A stretch of 64,000 nt of DNA from Paraburkholderia domus (GTDB taxonomy: Bacteria > Pseudomonadota > Gammaproteobacteria > Burkholderiales > Burkholderiaceae), in contig NZ_CAJNAT010000009.1 of assembly GCF_905220705.1 (NCBI RefSeq), positions 124,001 to 188,000 on the forward strand, given 5' to 3'. Below, one piece after another: positions 17,218-26,724 of the stretch. The notes below the pieces were generated by a model. It saw nothing but the letters and a program-made list of their open reading frames with translations. It was not told where the DNA came from and searched no databases. How positions within the stretch are numbered: position 1 is the first letter of the stretch; each line of letters opens with the position of its first letter. Made by a program: the position numbers and the translations under genes.

Positions 17218-17250
17218 GGCCTCGCTACGTCAGTGGCGGGGCCTTTTTTT
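17218..17250 (+). terminator. Strong intrinsic terminator upstream of the J-domain gene
   Basis: An 11-base-pair stem (GGCCTCGCTAC with GTGGCGGGGCC, two G-T pairs), a GTCA loop and seven T residues. It is oriented to stop transcription running on the plus strand, yet no gene ends just before it: the nearest upstream coding sequence is on the minus strand. It could end an unannotated small RNA from the 16.9-17.2 kb gap. Confidence 0.7.
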
Positions 17251-17353
17251 GTCTGGCCTTTCAGCGGCGTAAGCGCGTGCCGCTTCACGATAAAGCCGTT
17301 TTTTGCATGCTACGATGGTCCGCGAAGCGATTCCCGGCGAGATCAAGCAAACG

Positions 17354-18034
17354 ATGGCAACCCTATATGACACGCTTGGCGTGCACGTGCACGCCACGGA
17401 CGAAGAAATCAAGCGGGCCTACCGCAAGGCCGCGATGAAATGGCATCCAGATCGCAATAGCGGCGCCGAAGAAGTCGCGCGCGCCACCTTCCAGGAAATC
17501 AAGGACGCGTACGCGATCCTCTCCGACGCCGCGCAGCGCAAGGTGTATGACGCGGTCTACGCGGAGCAGATGCGCGGCTGGGAAGCCCAGCGTACCCGCC
17601 AGCAAAAAGCCCAGGCCGAACGCGAGGCGGCGGCGCGTGCTGCGGACGAAGCGGCCTATGCGGAAATGGTGTCGCTCGCCATGCGTTTCGCCGACGACGG
17701 TCACAATCGCGACGTGCTGTTCGGCGTGCTGCTAGGCCGTCGATGCGAGGCGCAGCGCGCCGCGCAGATCGCCGACAGCGTGTCAGCCTTGCAGGCGTCG
17801 CGGCGCGAGGCGGAGAAGGCGGAAGCCGCAGCCGAGGCGGCAGCAAAAGCGGCGGACGTCCCTGACGTTTCAGCCCGAGCGGAGGCGACTACCGCGAACG
17901 ATGATGCCGCTAATCGCGGCACACCCCCTAACCACGGCAACTCAGGCAAGCGTGAAGAAAATGCAAACGATGCCCATCCCGCCGGCGTATTGGGCGGGCT
18001 CTGGTTTCAGTTTCTGAACGGTTTGCGGTTTTGA
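17354..18034 (+). CDS. J-domain (DnaJ-like) co-chaperone
   Basis: The 226-residue protein begins with a J-domain (residues 1-70; HPD at 31-33, preceded by KRAYRKAAMKW), the module that stimulates DnaK ATPase. It lacks the Gly/Phe and zinc-finger parts of true DnaJ. Beyond residue 75 it has a long Ala/Glu/Arg-rich helix, probably a coiled coil, then a low-complexity linker and a hydrophobic end (GVLGGLWFQFLNGLRF). It may recruit DnaK to a specific partner. The ATG at 17354 starts the J-domain; the ribosome site is weak. No dnaK is nearby. Confidence 0.82.
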   Translation: MATLYDTLGVHVHATDEEIKRAYRKAAMKWHPDRNSGAEEVARATFQEIKDAYAILSDAAQRKVYDAVYAEQMRGWEAQRTRQQKAQAEREAAARAADEAAYAEMVSLAMRFADDGHNRDVLFGVLLGRRCEAQRAAQIADSVSALQASRREAEKAEAAAEAAAKAADVPDVSARAEATTANDDAANRGTPPNHGNSGKREENANDAHPAGVLGGLWFQFLNGLRF

Positions 18035-18050
18035 AGAGACGCCGTGCGCG

Positions 18051-18173
18051 CTAAGCCTGCCGCGCGTGTTTCGTACCGATCGAAAGCGCGATCATCGCGA
18101 GAACGACGTTCGAACTGAAAATGGTGGCGGCCAGCAGGCCCACGCTCGCCATCAGCTTCGCGGTCGACAGCAT
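18051..18173 (-). pseudogene. Short hydrophobic frame, possible remnant of a membrane transporter
   Basis: A 40-codon minus-strand frame reads MLSTAKLMASVGLLAATIFS then SNVVLAMIALSIGTKHARQA. It looks like one or two transporter helices. An in-frame stop precedes it and no ribosome site is evident, so it is more likely the leftover of a larger membrane protein than a functional gene. The parent family cannot be named safely. Confidence 0.3.
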
Positions 18174-18342
18174 AATGAAAGATTCGACCTTGCGCTGCTA
18201 CACTTCGTCGCGAATGCAGCGCCCGATGCCCGTGGTTGACCGTCCTGGTACAAATTCTCGTGGCGCAACAAATTAAGTCATCGTAGTGTCACGGGGGCGC
18301 AAGACCGAGCTGGCAGAATGACCCAGAGAGATAAAAAAACAC

Positions 18343-18858
18343 GTGTACGGGGTGAGCGTGACCAGAAAATACAAGGTGCTGTTTCTCTGCCGCGAGAATT
18401 CAGCACGCAGCATCATCGCCGAAGCTTTACTGCGCGAACTGGCTGGACACCGGTTCGACGCATTCAGCGCGGGGCCGGAGCCGGCCGCGCGGGTTCATCC
18501 CATTGCAATCGCGCAATTGCGGCCCGGTATTTCAGACCTCGGCGCGCTCAGTCCGAAAAGCTGGCTGGAATTCACGGGCGAATGGGCGCCGCGGATGGAC
18601 CTCGTCATCGCCTTGGACGCGAGCGTCGCGGGGCATCATGCGCCGCTCTTTCCGGGGGAACCTGCGTTGTGCAACTGGACATTTTCCGATCCGCTCGCCG
18701 ACGGAATGCCAGAGCCTGAGCGTGTCCGTTTGTTTGAAAAGGTGTTCTGGCAAATCGTGCGGCAGATCAGCACATTCATTGAATTGCCGCAGTATGCGAG
18801 GGCGCGGGAGACTGCCGCGAGCGTCGAGTCGTCCGTTTGCGTTAGCGACGCGTTGTGA
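18343..18858 (+). CDS. Low-molecular-weight phosphatase-fold protein (ArsC/LMW-PTP type)
   Basis: The 171-residue protein carries the P-loop VLFLCRENSARS (Cys16-X5-Arg22) of low-molecular-weight tyrosine phosphatases and thioredoxin-type arsenate reductases, followed by the FSAGPEP segment and the acid loop F-S-D-P near residue 115. Its length and the HP-containing start of the second domain fit arsenate reductases, but no other arsenic gene is adjacent. The two further redox cysteines of ArsC are not evident, so a phosphatase role is equally possible. GTG at 18343 is one of several candidate starts; the ribosome site does not settle which. Confidence 0.75.
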   Translation: MYGVSVTRKYKVLFLCRENSARSIIAEALLRELAGHRFDAFSAGPEPAARVHPIAIAQLRPGISDLGALSPKSWLEFTGEWAPRMDLVIALDASVAGHHAPLFPGEPALCNWTFSDPLADGMPEPERVRLFEKVFWQIVRQISTFIELPQYARARETAASVESSVCVSDAL

Positions 18859-19038
18859 ACCTCCCCGGCGTTTCTTCTGGCTGAGCGACGCCCGAGGCGA
18901 AGCGCGCGGGGCACAACCTGTCCTCGCCAGCGCGAGTGGCGCAAGCACGCCCGCGTCGACGAACGTGCCGAACCTGTTGTTGCCATCAGAAAAGTACGGG
19001 GTGGTGCCTTTACGCTAGCGGTTTAACAATCAGACGGC

Positions 19039-19365
19039 TTAGCGGTTGTTCTGGCGCGCAAGCGGGCTGCCTGCGAACGGGTCGTTTAGCCAATCCACCT
19101 GTTTTCTCGGCTGCGGGGCGGGTGCCGGCGTGGCCGATAATTCGAAGTGGTCAATTGATTGACCTGCGCTGATTGCCTGTTTAAGCCATTGGGGCATTTC
19201 ACCCTGGCCGTCCCAGCTATCTCCCGTTGCGCTGCGGTAGCGCTCGGCTTTTTGCCCCTTCGGTTCGGCCGCCAGTACGGCTGCGAGGTCTTCTGGTTTG
19301 ATACCAAACTCTTCCATGCGATGGCGGAGATACGCAATCATGCTATCTCGCTTCCTTTCGTCCAT
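19039..19365 (-). CDS. H-NS-family nucleoid protein
   Basis: A 108-residue protein. Its N-terminal helix (RDSMIAYLRHRMEEFGIKPE) resembles the oligomerisation part of Burkholderia H-NS proteins. Residues about 40-77 hold the DNA-binding motif (YRSATGDSWDGQGEMPQWL, then KQAISAGQSIDHFEL), the H-NS C-terminal pattern Y-x5-W-x-G-x-G-x2-P-x-WL. After it lies a Pro-rich tail. H-NS proteins bind AT-rich DNA and silence acquired genes, which is fitting in a mosaic region. A GAAGGA-type site precedes the ATG. Confidence 0.85.
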   Translation of the reverse strand: MDERKRDSMIAYLRHRMEEFGIKPEDLAAVLAAEPKGQKAERYRSATGDSWDGQGEMPQWLKQAISAGQSIDHFELSATPAPAPQPRKQVDWLNDPFAGSPLARQNNR

Positions 19366-19528
19366 AAGATATTCGTCCTTCTAAAGCGTCCGGCGTTCTG
19401 TCAAACACAGATTGCAAGGGGACACCGCGAAAGCGTTGAGCCCATGCAAATGGGGCCCGCTCGCGGTGAGGTTGTTGATCGAAGGAAATCCCAGTGGCAG
19501 CGTCAAAAACAGTGCCCCATAAATTGCG

Positions 19529-19687
19529 TTACTGCATATACCCGGCCAGGCCGCCTATCCGGCTGGCCGCGCCAATCAGTGAATGTTCAGGCGCTTCGCC
19601 GCGCGGCAGGTACGGCTGGATAAGCCCTGCGGCCGCTATGGAAAAAACGGTGATGACGATGCACTGATTGCGAATGGCCGGTCTCAT
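19529..19687 (-). CDS. Small putative secreted or membrane protein (52 aa)
   Basis: ATG at 19687 follows GGAG by about eight bases and opens a 52-residue frame with a short basic start (MRPAIRNQ), a hydrophobic segment (CIVITVFSIAAAGLI) and a polar end (GAASRIGGLAGYMQ). It could be a small anchored or exported peptide. No family is recognised. Confidence 0.4.
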   Translation of the reverse strand: MRPAIRNQCIVITVFSIAAAGLIQPYLPRGEAPEHSLIGAASRIGGLAGYMQ

Positions 19688-20133
19688 GCCCACGCTCCGT
19701 CTCTCGCCGGTGCCTCGCGCGGGGCTGATTATGTGTGTTATTCCACCATCATAACGCACTGTTCGCGTGAAGCGCGCGCCGGCCCGGCTGATTTTGTTGC
19801 TGCACGTTCCTGATCGAGCTGCGACCGACGCTGCCAACGCAGCCGGTGCCGCCGGGATTGAAATCCTGAGTGGCCGACCTATAACGAAACAGCGGAGCAA
19901 CAATCTGCGTTTCCAGCCTGGTGGCGACCGCTTCCGGCAAGCCGCGCGTGCTCGCCCGACATCGGTTTCAGGTTTGGCAACTATTTACTCGTTTAGTTCG
20001 GTGACTCGCCGCAGCAGTCCCGCATGCGCATTCGCCCGTCCATCGGTTCGATTTGGTGATATGACGTTTTTTCGCGGATCAATTCTTTTTGAAGGGGATG
20101 AAAACTGCTGCGCCGGATTCGAGGAGTCTGGAC
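19688..20133. other. Intergenic region
   Basis: About 450 bases. Frames here are incidental. The region must contain divergent promoters for the small proteins on either side, but no clear operator, repeat or RNA element is visible. Confidence 0.35.
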
Positions 20134-20442
20134 ATGAAACTACGTTTATTGATGGCGTTGGCAAGCGCCGCGCTCTTTCTGGCGCCGAGCACCGCCGGCG
20201 CACTGGACAGCCAGCAGGGCGAAGCTGTGTCGGGCCAGGTGCTGATGCAGAACGCGAACGAATCAGCGCAGGACACCACCGACATGTCGTTTGGTGAAAC
20301 GGGCCGGACCATAATGCCGGCCGTTCAACCGGTGCAGAACGTCTCCTATGGCGGTGTGGCCGCAGGCGCGACGGAAGCGGGAGGCCGAATGGAGCGGCCG
20401 TGCTCTTCCGGGCCGCAATGCAGGATCTATTTTGGTCAATAG
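20134..20442 (+). CDS. Small exported protein (102 aa)
   Basis: ATG at 20134 lies seven bases after GAGGAG. The product has a clear Sec signal peptide (MKLRLLMALASAALFLAPST, cleavage after AGA) and a mature part of about 80 residues rich in Ala, Gly, Gln and Met, with two cysteines near the C-terminus (RPCSSGPQC). It is probably periplasmic or secreted. No family is recognised. An intrinsic terminator lies about 190 bases downstream. Confidence 0.6.
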   Translation: MKLRLLMALASAALFLAPSTAGALDSQQGEAVSGQVLMQNANESAQDTTDMSFGETGRTIMPAVQPVQNVSYGGVAAGATEAGGRMERPCSSGPQCRIYFGQ

Positions 20443-20630
20443 CAGGGCGGCAGTTCAGGCGGCGGCGGGGAGCAGCCCGCACCGCCTCCAACCATTCCGC
20501 GCGCCGCACCCTGATCGAATACCCACACGCCCGACTGCAATTTTACGGAGTGGCCAGCGGGCGATTTAATACGATGTTAAGGTGTGTTCCGTTCAGGTTT
20601 TCACCCGTTGTCTTTTCCGATCGCAATCGT

Positions 20631-20658
20631 AAGCAGGCCAATACCGCCTGCTTTTTTA
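20631..20658 (+). terminator. Intrinsic terminator
   Basis: AAGCAGGC and GCCTGCTT form an 8-base-pair stem with a 7-base loop, running into six Ts in total. It is placed to end transcription from the small exported protein gene before the MFS gene. Confidence 0.7.
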
Positions 20659-20742
20659 TTCATGATTTGCCGTTCGTGAATTGATTAGTCCGGCGTGACT
20701 GCTCCAATCCCACTCGTTGTTTAGTTACTCGCAAACAATACT

Positions 20743-21990
20743 ATGCTGATGGAAGATAATCTGCCGGCGAGCCTTGCCTCGCCGGACGATAGCGCCTCGT
20801 CGTCTCTACGTTCGTGGCTCGCTGTTGTGGCCGTTGCAATCGGTGCATTCGCGTTCGTCACCACGGAGTTTTTACCCGTTGGATTGCTGCCGCGCATCGC
20901 GGCCGATCTGGGCGTGCTGCCTGGTACCGCAGGATTGATGGTCACCGTGCCGGGTGTGATCGCCGCCATCTCCGCGCCCGGTTTGATGCTGGTGGCCGGA
21001 CGGATGGATCGCCGGCGAGTATTTCTGTTGCTGACGGCCTTGCTGCTGGCGTCGAATCTGATTTCCGCTTTCGCGCCCGATTTTCTGTTCATGCTGCTTG
21101 GGCGCGCGCTGCTCGGTGCGGCTTTGGGCGGATTCTGGACGCTGGCGACCGCTGCATCGGGGCGCCTCGTTCAGCCGAAAGATTCGGCCAAAGCCATGGC
21201 GACGATCCTGACCGGCGTGACCTGTGCGACGGTGATCGGTGTGCCGCTCGGTACGTTCATTGCCAGCTTCGCGTCATGGCGCGCTTCGTTTATGGCAACC
21301 GGCGTACTTGTTGCTATCGCGCTCGTGGCTCAGTTCGTCTTCGTGCCGTCCTTGCCGTCGACAGCCGCATTGCGGCTGCGCGATATGGTGGCGCTGCTGC
21401 GCCGGCCGCATCCGCGCAGAAGCATGCTGATGGTGGCGCTCGTTTTCGGCGCGCATTTCTCTTCGTACACGTACATCACGCCATTCCTGTTGGGTAACGC
21501 GAGCTTCACGATGCCGACGATTACGTGGCTGCTGCTCGGCTTCGGCATGATTGGTTTCTTCTCGAACTTCGCCGTTTCATCGACGGTGACGCGTAACCTG
21601 AAAATGTCCGTGGGCACAATGGTTTCTCTGCTCATGTTCGCGCTGCTAGCCATGCCGCTCTTGCAACAATCGCCGATCGGCGTCGTCGCGCTCGTACTCG
21701 CGTGGGGCGTTTCGTTCGGAGCGCTGCCGCTGTGTTTCAGCATCTGGATTCAACGTGCCACGCCGGATTCGCCGGAAGCGGGCTCGGCCCTGTTTGTCAG
21801 CATCATTCAGGTTGCCATCGCGCTGGGGTCCCTCATTGGTGGTGTGGTGGTCGACCATGTCGGCATTTCCGCCGACTTTCTCTTCGGTAGCGGGTTGGCA
21901 TTGCTGGGGCTCGCGGCGCTCGCGAGTTTTGGGCGGCGCGAGCAGGAGGGGAGTGTGGAATCGATAGCGTGTCCGGCGTGTTCGGACTAA
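20743..21990 (+). CDS. MFS exporter of the DHA1 (NepI/SotB-like) group
   Basis: A 415-residue, 12-helix major facilitator. FVTTEFLPVGLLPRIAADLG in helix 1, GRMDRRRVFLL (motif A loop), LGRALLGAALGGFW in helix 4 and GVPLGTFIASFASWRASF (motif C region) are typical of the DHA1 family that exports purine ribonucleosides (NepI), sugars (SotB) or drugs. It should act as a proton-coupled efflux pump in the inner membrane. The substrate is not readable. The gene follows a terminator and has its own promoter region. ATG at 20743 or two codons later are both possible starts. Confidence 0.85.
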   Translation: MLMEDNLPASLASPDDSASSSLRSWLAVVAVAIGAFAFVTTEFLPVGLLPRIAADLGVLPGTAGLMVTVPGVIAAISAPGLMLVAGRMDRRRVFLLLTALLLASNLISAFAPDFLFMLLGRALLGAALGGFWTLATAASGRLVQPKDSAKAMATILTGVTCATVIGVPLGTFIASFASWRASFMATGVLVAIALVAQFVFVPSLPSTAALRLRDMVALLRRPHPRRSMLMVALVFGAHFSSYTYITPFLLGNASFTMPTITWLLLGFGMIGFFSNFAVSSTVTRNLKMSVGTMVSLLMFALLAMPLLQQSPIGVVALVLAWGVSFGALPLCFSIWIQRATPDSPEAGSALFVSIIQVAIALGSLIGGVVVDHVGISADFLFGSGLALLGLAALASFGRREQEGSVESIACPACSD

Positions 21991-22129
21991 TAGCCGCTCG
22001 GTAATCAATTCGGTTCTGAAATCGCGGCTGGAATGCAACGCGAGCCAACCCGCACCGTTGGCTCCGTGATGTGTGGAATTGTCACATTCGGTTGCTATAC
22101 AGGAGGGGTAATCCTGGTAGGAGACCGAT

Positions 22130-22414
22130 TTGGACGTTCGAAAGTCAGTGTTACACGTCGCAAGTGCAACGAAGCATCCGTTTGAGAGCTGCTTTGTCGA
22201 CCTTGGAGGGCATTCCGCGGAACGCGCCCTCACTGTACTCACTGCAGCGGTGCATGCTGCTCAACGCGAAATGAATGCCTTTGATTGGATTACCGACGCG
22301 CTTCCTGGTGCGACGCTCAAGCCGGCCCTGGCATTCGGCACGGTTGGCGAACTTTATCGGTCATACACCAGACCCGCTGAGCTGGGACGCCTGAAGGGCG
22401 TGCTGCGTTCATGA
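22130..22414 (+). CDS. Hypothetical protein (94 aa)
   Basis: A TTG start at 22130 is supported by AGGAG seven bases upstream. The 94-residue product contains FDWITDALPGATLKPALAFG and a basic end (RPAELGRLKGVLRS). No known domain is recognised. It precedes the broken PAS-EAL gene and may belong to the same formerly functional unit. Confidence 0.45.
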   Translation: MDVRKSVLHVASATKHPFESCFVDLGGHSAERALTVLTAAVHAAQREMNAFDWITDALPGATLKPALAFGTVGELYRSYTRPAELGRLKGVLRS

Positions 22415-22604
22415 CCACTGGCTGGCAGCGGCGTCATTAAAGCTTGCGCGGCGTGAGCTGTGCCTGTCTCCGCGCTCGAACATTTACCCACGCAACGCTT
22501 AAGAAGTTCGTATTCCAAACCGTTATCCTGTCGGTCTGACGGACTCGAGGCCACGTATGGTAGGGCCGCACCCAATCGTTCTAACAGCGGGCCGCCGCGG
22601 CAAC

Positions 22605-24011
22605 GTCACACCATCACTATTGCAGGGTTGACGTTCAACCGGGAATTCGCCCGCAAAGCTTTCGCTGCAATTGCCGTCACTTTCATTCTCTCGGCGATTG
22701 GCATCACACGTTTTTGGCCCACCGCCAGACCTCCGAGCAGGAAAATTCGCTCAGCACGCTGCGGGAATCAGGGCGGCTGAAACAGGACCTCGACCAGGTC
22801 CAGCAGATAATGCTCGACGAACATGGCGAGCTCTACACGCTGGTTAGCACGCGTCCGTTTTACAAGCGCGCTGCCTGCAACTTTCCAATTGCTCGACCAT
22901 ATTCCCGAAATTCCCGAAGGTATTGCCTGGAAGGACGCCAGGCACCGCTATGTTGGCGGTAACGAAATTTATGCGCGAGATGCCGGTTTGCCCTCGAGGG
23001 ACGCACTTACTGGCTTGAGCGACCACGATTTGCGCTGGGGCGACGATCCACGCGCGGCGCAGACCGAAGATATCCGGGTTATGTCAGGAGAGCTCACCAG
23101 GCGGCACTTCGAGCGCACGGCGGCAGCCGTTGATGGAACGGAAGTCTGGATTTCCGAAACGAAGCTCCCGTTCGAAGATCAGAACGGAGCGGTTGTCGGC
23201 GTTCTTATCGCTTACGAGAACATCACCGCCCGGCGCAAAGCTGAACTGGCGCTCCGTCTTCAAGGCCGAGCGATAGACGCGAGTATCAATGGGATTGTGA
23301 TCGCCGAGGTTCGGCAAGATTTGAACATCGTGATTTTTGCGAACGCCGCGTTCGAGCGTATCACGGGGTACTCATCCGGCGACGTGACAGGAGGGGACTG
23401 CATGGGTGCTCCGCACCGCCTGTCTACAGGTAAGCAGGTGGCGGGAGCAGGGCCTCCCTTCGATTCGTGTCTCGGTGAACGTTTCCCCGCTTCAGTTGGA
23501 GCGCTCCGACATCGTTAGCGTGGTGCGTGGCGCATTGCACGACGCGGCCTGTCCTGCCGAATTGCTCGAGCTGGAAGTGACAGAAGGCGCGCTGATGCGC
23601 AATGCCGATGACGCGGCCCGGGTGCTCCATGACTTGCGCGAACTCGGCGCAAAAGTCGCCTTCGATGATTTCGGTACCGGCTATTCGAGCTTGAGCTATC
23701 TGAAGCGCTTCAGTATCGACCGCATCAAAATTGACAAGGTTTTTGTGCATGAAATCGGCCGCGGGACAGAATACGAAGCGCTGACACTCGCCGTCATCGC
23801 AATCGCCGAGGCTTTGAAATTCGATGTTATTGCGGAAGGCGTCGAAACGGACGTACAGCGAGGATTCCTCGTTGAGCACGGATGTATCGAGGGGCAAGGT
23901 TTTCTATACAGCGCCGCTGTTTCAGGAGAAACCATTGCAAGCATGCTTCGATCGTCGACTTCAGAGGCTGGCTATATCGAAACCGGTCAGGGGATTCCTG
24001 CGGGCACTTGA
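22605..24011 (+). pseudogene. Broken PAS-(GGDEF)-EAL cyclic-di-GMP signalling gene
   Basis: Pieces of one gene lie in three frames. A membrane helix (RKAFAAIAVTFILSAIGITR) is in one frame and the following sensor segment (QENSLSTLRESGRLKQDLDQ) in a second. Two PAS domains (IPEIPEGIAWKDARHRYVGG; IDASINGIVIAEV) are back in the first. An EAL C-terminal half in the third frame begins LRTACLQVSRWREQGLPSIR and includes ELLELEVTEGAL, FDDFGTGYSSLSYLKR and VIAEGVET. Thus two small frameshifts flank the sensor segment. A larger deletion near 23400 removes the rest of PAS 2, the whole GGDEF domain and the EVLLRW start of EAL. The product cannot be made intact. Confidence 0.75.
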
Positions 24012-24070
24012 GGTGCAGGTGTGTCCGCTTCGACCACGCGTCTTGTCACAGTACCCGGGCAGCGCTGGCG

Positions 24071-24310
24071 TTAGGGTGGACCCTTCAGCTCTTCGGTGTA
24101 CCAGAGTTGCATCTCTTTGAGCAGAGCGACGTATTCTGTGATGCCGGCCGTTGCCGACGCGGAAGTGGCTGCCCGATTCACTTCGTCCCAGAGGGAATCG
24201 AATTTGTCGAGTGCAACCACCCGCGGCAGATGGTGCGCAGTCAGGGTTTTGAACGCTAGCCGGAGTTCCGCTGCGCTTCGGTGGACGGCCGGTGCATGTG
24301 AAGCAGACAT
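24071..24310 (-). CDS. Hypothetical protein (79 aa)
   Basis: A 79-residue mostly helical protein beginning MSASHAPAVHRSAAELRLAF and ending EYVALLKEMQLWYTEELKGP. No signal peptide or cysteine is present and I recognise no family. It is divergent from the CHAD gene across about 255 bases. Coding character is reasonable, but the ribosome site is weak. Confidence 0.45.
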   Translation of the reverse strand: MSASHAPAVHRSAAELRLAFKTLTAHHLPRVVALDKFDSLWDEVNRAATSASATAGITEYVALLKEMQLWYTEELKGPP

Positions 24311-24567
24311 GGAGCAGCTTTTGGCGTGGGGTTTTTACCAAATATAGCGAGCCAAAAATCGACCGCAGCGATTCAATGCGGACTTTTCAGATCAGACGAA
24401 ACGAAGGTCGTCGGACAATAATGTCGAGCAAGATTGCGAGGATGATGCGCTTGGGTTAGGGCGTTGTACGTTGTAGGATTGACTGGGTAATCAACAGTCT
24501 CGCCGTTACGTCGCACATGCTGGCTTGTGCCTTTTTCTTCACTTCGTCTCCTTGGGAGTCCGCACAG

Positions 24568-25503
24568 ATGAATTCCGCACTCCACGCAACGGATTCCGGT
24601 CACCAGTGGGATGTTGTGGCAGGTGCCGGCGGACGCCAGGACAGCGCGCTCTCCGCTGAAATTTCTATTGCCGAGGCCTTCCCGTTACTCGCGGCGCCAC
24701 TGATTGCGCAGGTCGAGCAGCGGGTAAGCGCGCTGAGTGCCAGCGTTGACGGGGAAAACCTGCACAAACTACGCGTTGCGTTGCGTCGACTGCGTACGCT
24801 GTGGTGGGCTTATGAGCCGTACCTCAACAAAAAAGAAGCCCGGGCTCATCGCCGCGACCTCAAATCCCTTGCCGATGTTGCCGGGCAGACACGCGACTGG
24901 GACATACTGAGGCAGGTCCTGACTGACGACAAATCGATGAAGCATACTTTTACAACGCTTCTCGAAAGTATCGACCTGTGCCGGGGCGACGCTTTTGTAT
25001 GCAGCCGCACAACGATACAGAGCGCAGGTGCAGACCAGATGCTGCAGAAACGCGTGGGTCGTGCCGTTGAGCAGCTTCAGGCGCCAGGGTTTGACGAATC
25101 GCTTCCTGTTTTCGCGCGCAGGCGCGTTGACGCTGCCGGGAACTCGCTGGATAACAAGTTTCGGCGGGCCGTTACGCATCAAATCCCCGAGTACCCGGAA
25201 CTTCATAAGCTTCGTATCGCCGGGAAGAGGCTCCGTTATTTGCTGGAATTCTTTCTGCCCGTTCTGGATGATTGCGACCCGGCAAACATCAAAATCCTTG
25301 CCGATCTGCAGGACGAACTGGGGAAGCTTAACGATCTGGTTGCGAGTGAAGCGCTGCTCCATAAACATGCGGCGGAGCTTGGAAAATCAACGGTTGTGGA
25401 ACACGCGATTTATTATGTAAGCGACCAGAAAGTGCATTATATGCAACATGTGTATGAACTGCTGCACACCGTCAATGAGACGCTGGCTAAAAAGTGTTCA
25501 TGA
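24568..25503 (+). CDS. CHAD-domain protein (polyphosphate-associated)
   Basis: The 311-residue protein is almost entirely one CHAD domain, the conserved histidine alpha-helical domain. The two repeats begin with the signatures HKLRVALRRLRTLWWAYEPY and HKLRIAGKRLRYLLEFF, whose basic residues contact polyphosphate. CHAD proteins bind to inorganic polyphosphate granules; many are fused to a CYTH triphosphatase, but here no CYTH domain is present. ATG at 24568 follows GGAG by about ten bases. It lies next to two phosphate-binding protein genes (both damaged) and 5 kb from phoU, consistent with a phosphate/polyphosphate locus. Confidence 0.85.
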   Translation: MNSALHATDSGHQWDVVAGAGGRQDSALSAEISIAEAFPLLAAPLIAQVEQRVSALSASVDGENLHKLRVALRRLRTLWWAYEPYLNKKEARAHRRDLKSLADVAGQTRDWDILRQVLTDDKSMKHTFTTLLESIDLCRGDAFVCSRTTIQSAGADQMLQKRVGRAVEQLQAPGFDESLPVFARRRVDAAGNSLDNKFRRAVTHQIPEYPELHKLRIAGKRLRYLLEFFLPVLDDCDPANIKILADLQDELGKLNDLVASEALLHKHAAELGKSTVVEHAIYYVSDQKVHYMQHVYELLHTVNETLAKKCS

Positions 25504-25637
25504 CTGCATTCGATCAGGTCGATTGTGCAGCGCGCGGTGGTCAATGCTACAGATTCTGCGTTTTTCCGCGATTATCCAGGGGCAAAGCATTACCCCTGTG
25601 AATTCAACGCGTCGCCTGGGTCCTTGTTCTTCCGTAC

Positions 25638-26668
25638 CTATTCAGCGACTGGCTTGCCAGACGCATCCTTCACTTTCGAACGCCATTGCGTGCGAATCTC
25701 CGTCGTTACCGAATCGGGGAGCGCGATATAGTCAAGGTCCTGTGCGGCCTGAGTGCCGTTTTTGAAGGCCCAATCGAAAAACTTCAATGTTTCCTTGCCG
25801 TGGTCAGACTTGTCCTGTGTGGTATGAAGCAGCACAAAGGTTGCGCCGACAACGGGCCAGGCGTCCTTACCAGGTTCGTTTGTGAGGATCTGATAGAACG
25901 TCTTTGACCAGTCGGCACCGGCCGCCGCAGCCTTGAACGTCTCTGTCTTCGGCTGAACGACAGTGCCTGCAGCATTTTTCATGGCGGTGTATGCCATCTT
26001 GTTTTGCTTTGCATAGGCCCATTCGACGTAGCCGATAGCACCAGGCAAGCGCTGGACAAAAGCCGCGACCCCGTCGTTACCTTTGCCGCCGGTTCCAGTC
26101 GGCCAGCTCACGGTCGCGCCTTCGCCCACCTTGCTTTTCCATTCCGGATTCACCTGGGTGAGATAGTGCGTCCAGATGAAGCTAGTTCCCGACCCATCGG
26201 CTCGACGAACCACGGCGATATCCGTGTCGGGTAGTTTGACGCCGGGATTCAATGCGCCGATTGCCGGGTCGTTCCACTTTTTGATTTTGCCGAGATAGAT
26301 GTCGCCAAGCACAGGGCCTGACAAAATCAATTCGCCCGGCTTCACACCCGGCACATTAGTGACTGCCACCACACCGCCCACGACTGTCGGAAACTGGAAC
26401 AGGCCGTTCTTCGCGAGTTCGTCGTCCTTCAGTGGCGCATCTGAGCCAGCGAAGTCGACAGTTTTGGCGACAACCTGTTGACGCCACCCGACGACCCGAT
26501 TCCTTGATAGTTGACCTTGCCGCCACCGGACTTCTGGTAGGAGTCGGCCCATTTCGTATAGATGGGTGCAGCGAACGTGCTGCCGGCGCCAGTGATGTCG
26601 GTAGCAAATGCTGTTGAGCTGGAAAGCGCTCCGCTCAAAATGGCCATTGCAATCAATGCGAGCTTCAT
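25638..26668 (-). pseudogene. pstS: Phosphate-binding protein PstS with a one-base frameshift
   Basis: The start (MKLALIAMAILSGALSSSTA, signal peptide, then DITGAGSTFAAPIYTKWADS) is in one frame and everything after about residue 60 is in another. Family sequence would read SSGGV-x-Q-VVAKTVDFAGSDAP; here the frame breaks between VN and QVVAK, explained by the loss of one base near 26477-26482. The remaining mature protein is complete, including the phosphate-contacting TGAGST, FAGSDAPL and RRADGSGTSFIWTHYL segments. PstS is the periplasmic component of the high-affinity phosphate ABC importer. The pstCAB genes are not nearby. A single-base sequencing error is an alternative explanation. Confidence 0.75.
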
Positions 26669-26724
26669 GAGCGGTCTCTCCGAAAGGTTTGTAGGGATGC
26701 TCGCTCGAAGCTAGACCCGCATGA

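Noticed and set aside
18859..19038. Minus-strand reading through this gap (VLAPLALARTGCAPRASP)
   Set aside because: No start, ribosome site or family match; probably the antisense of unremarkable non-coding DNA.
24477..24494. TTGACTGGGTAATCAA upstream of the CHAD gene considered as an FNR box
   Set aside because: The half-sites are separated by six rather than four bases, which does not fit FNR binding.
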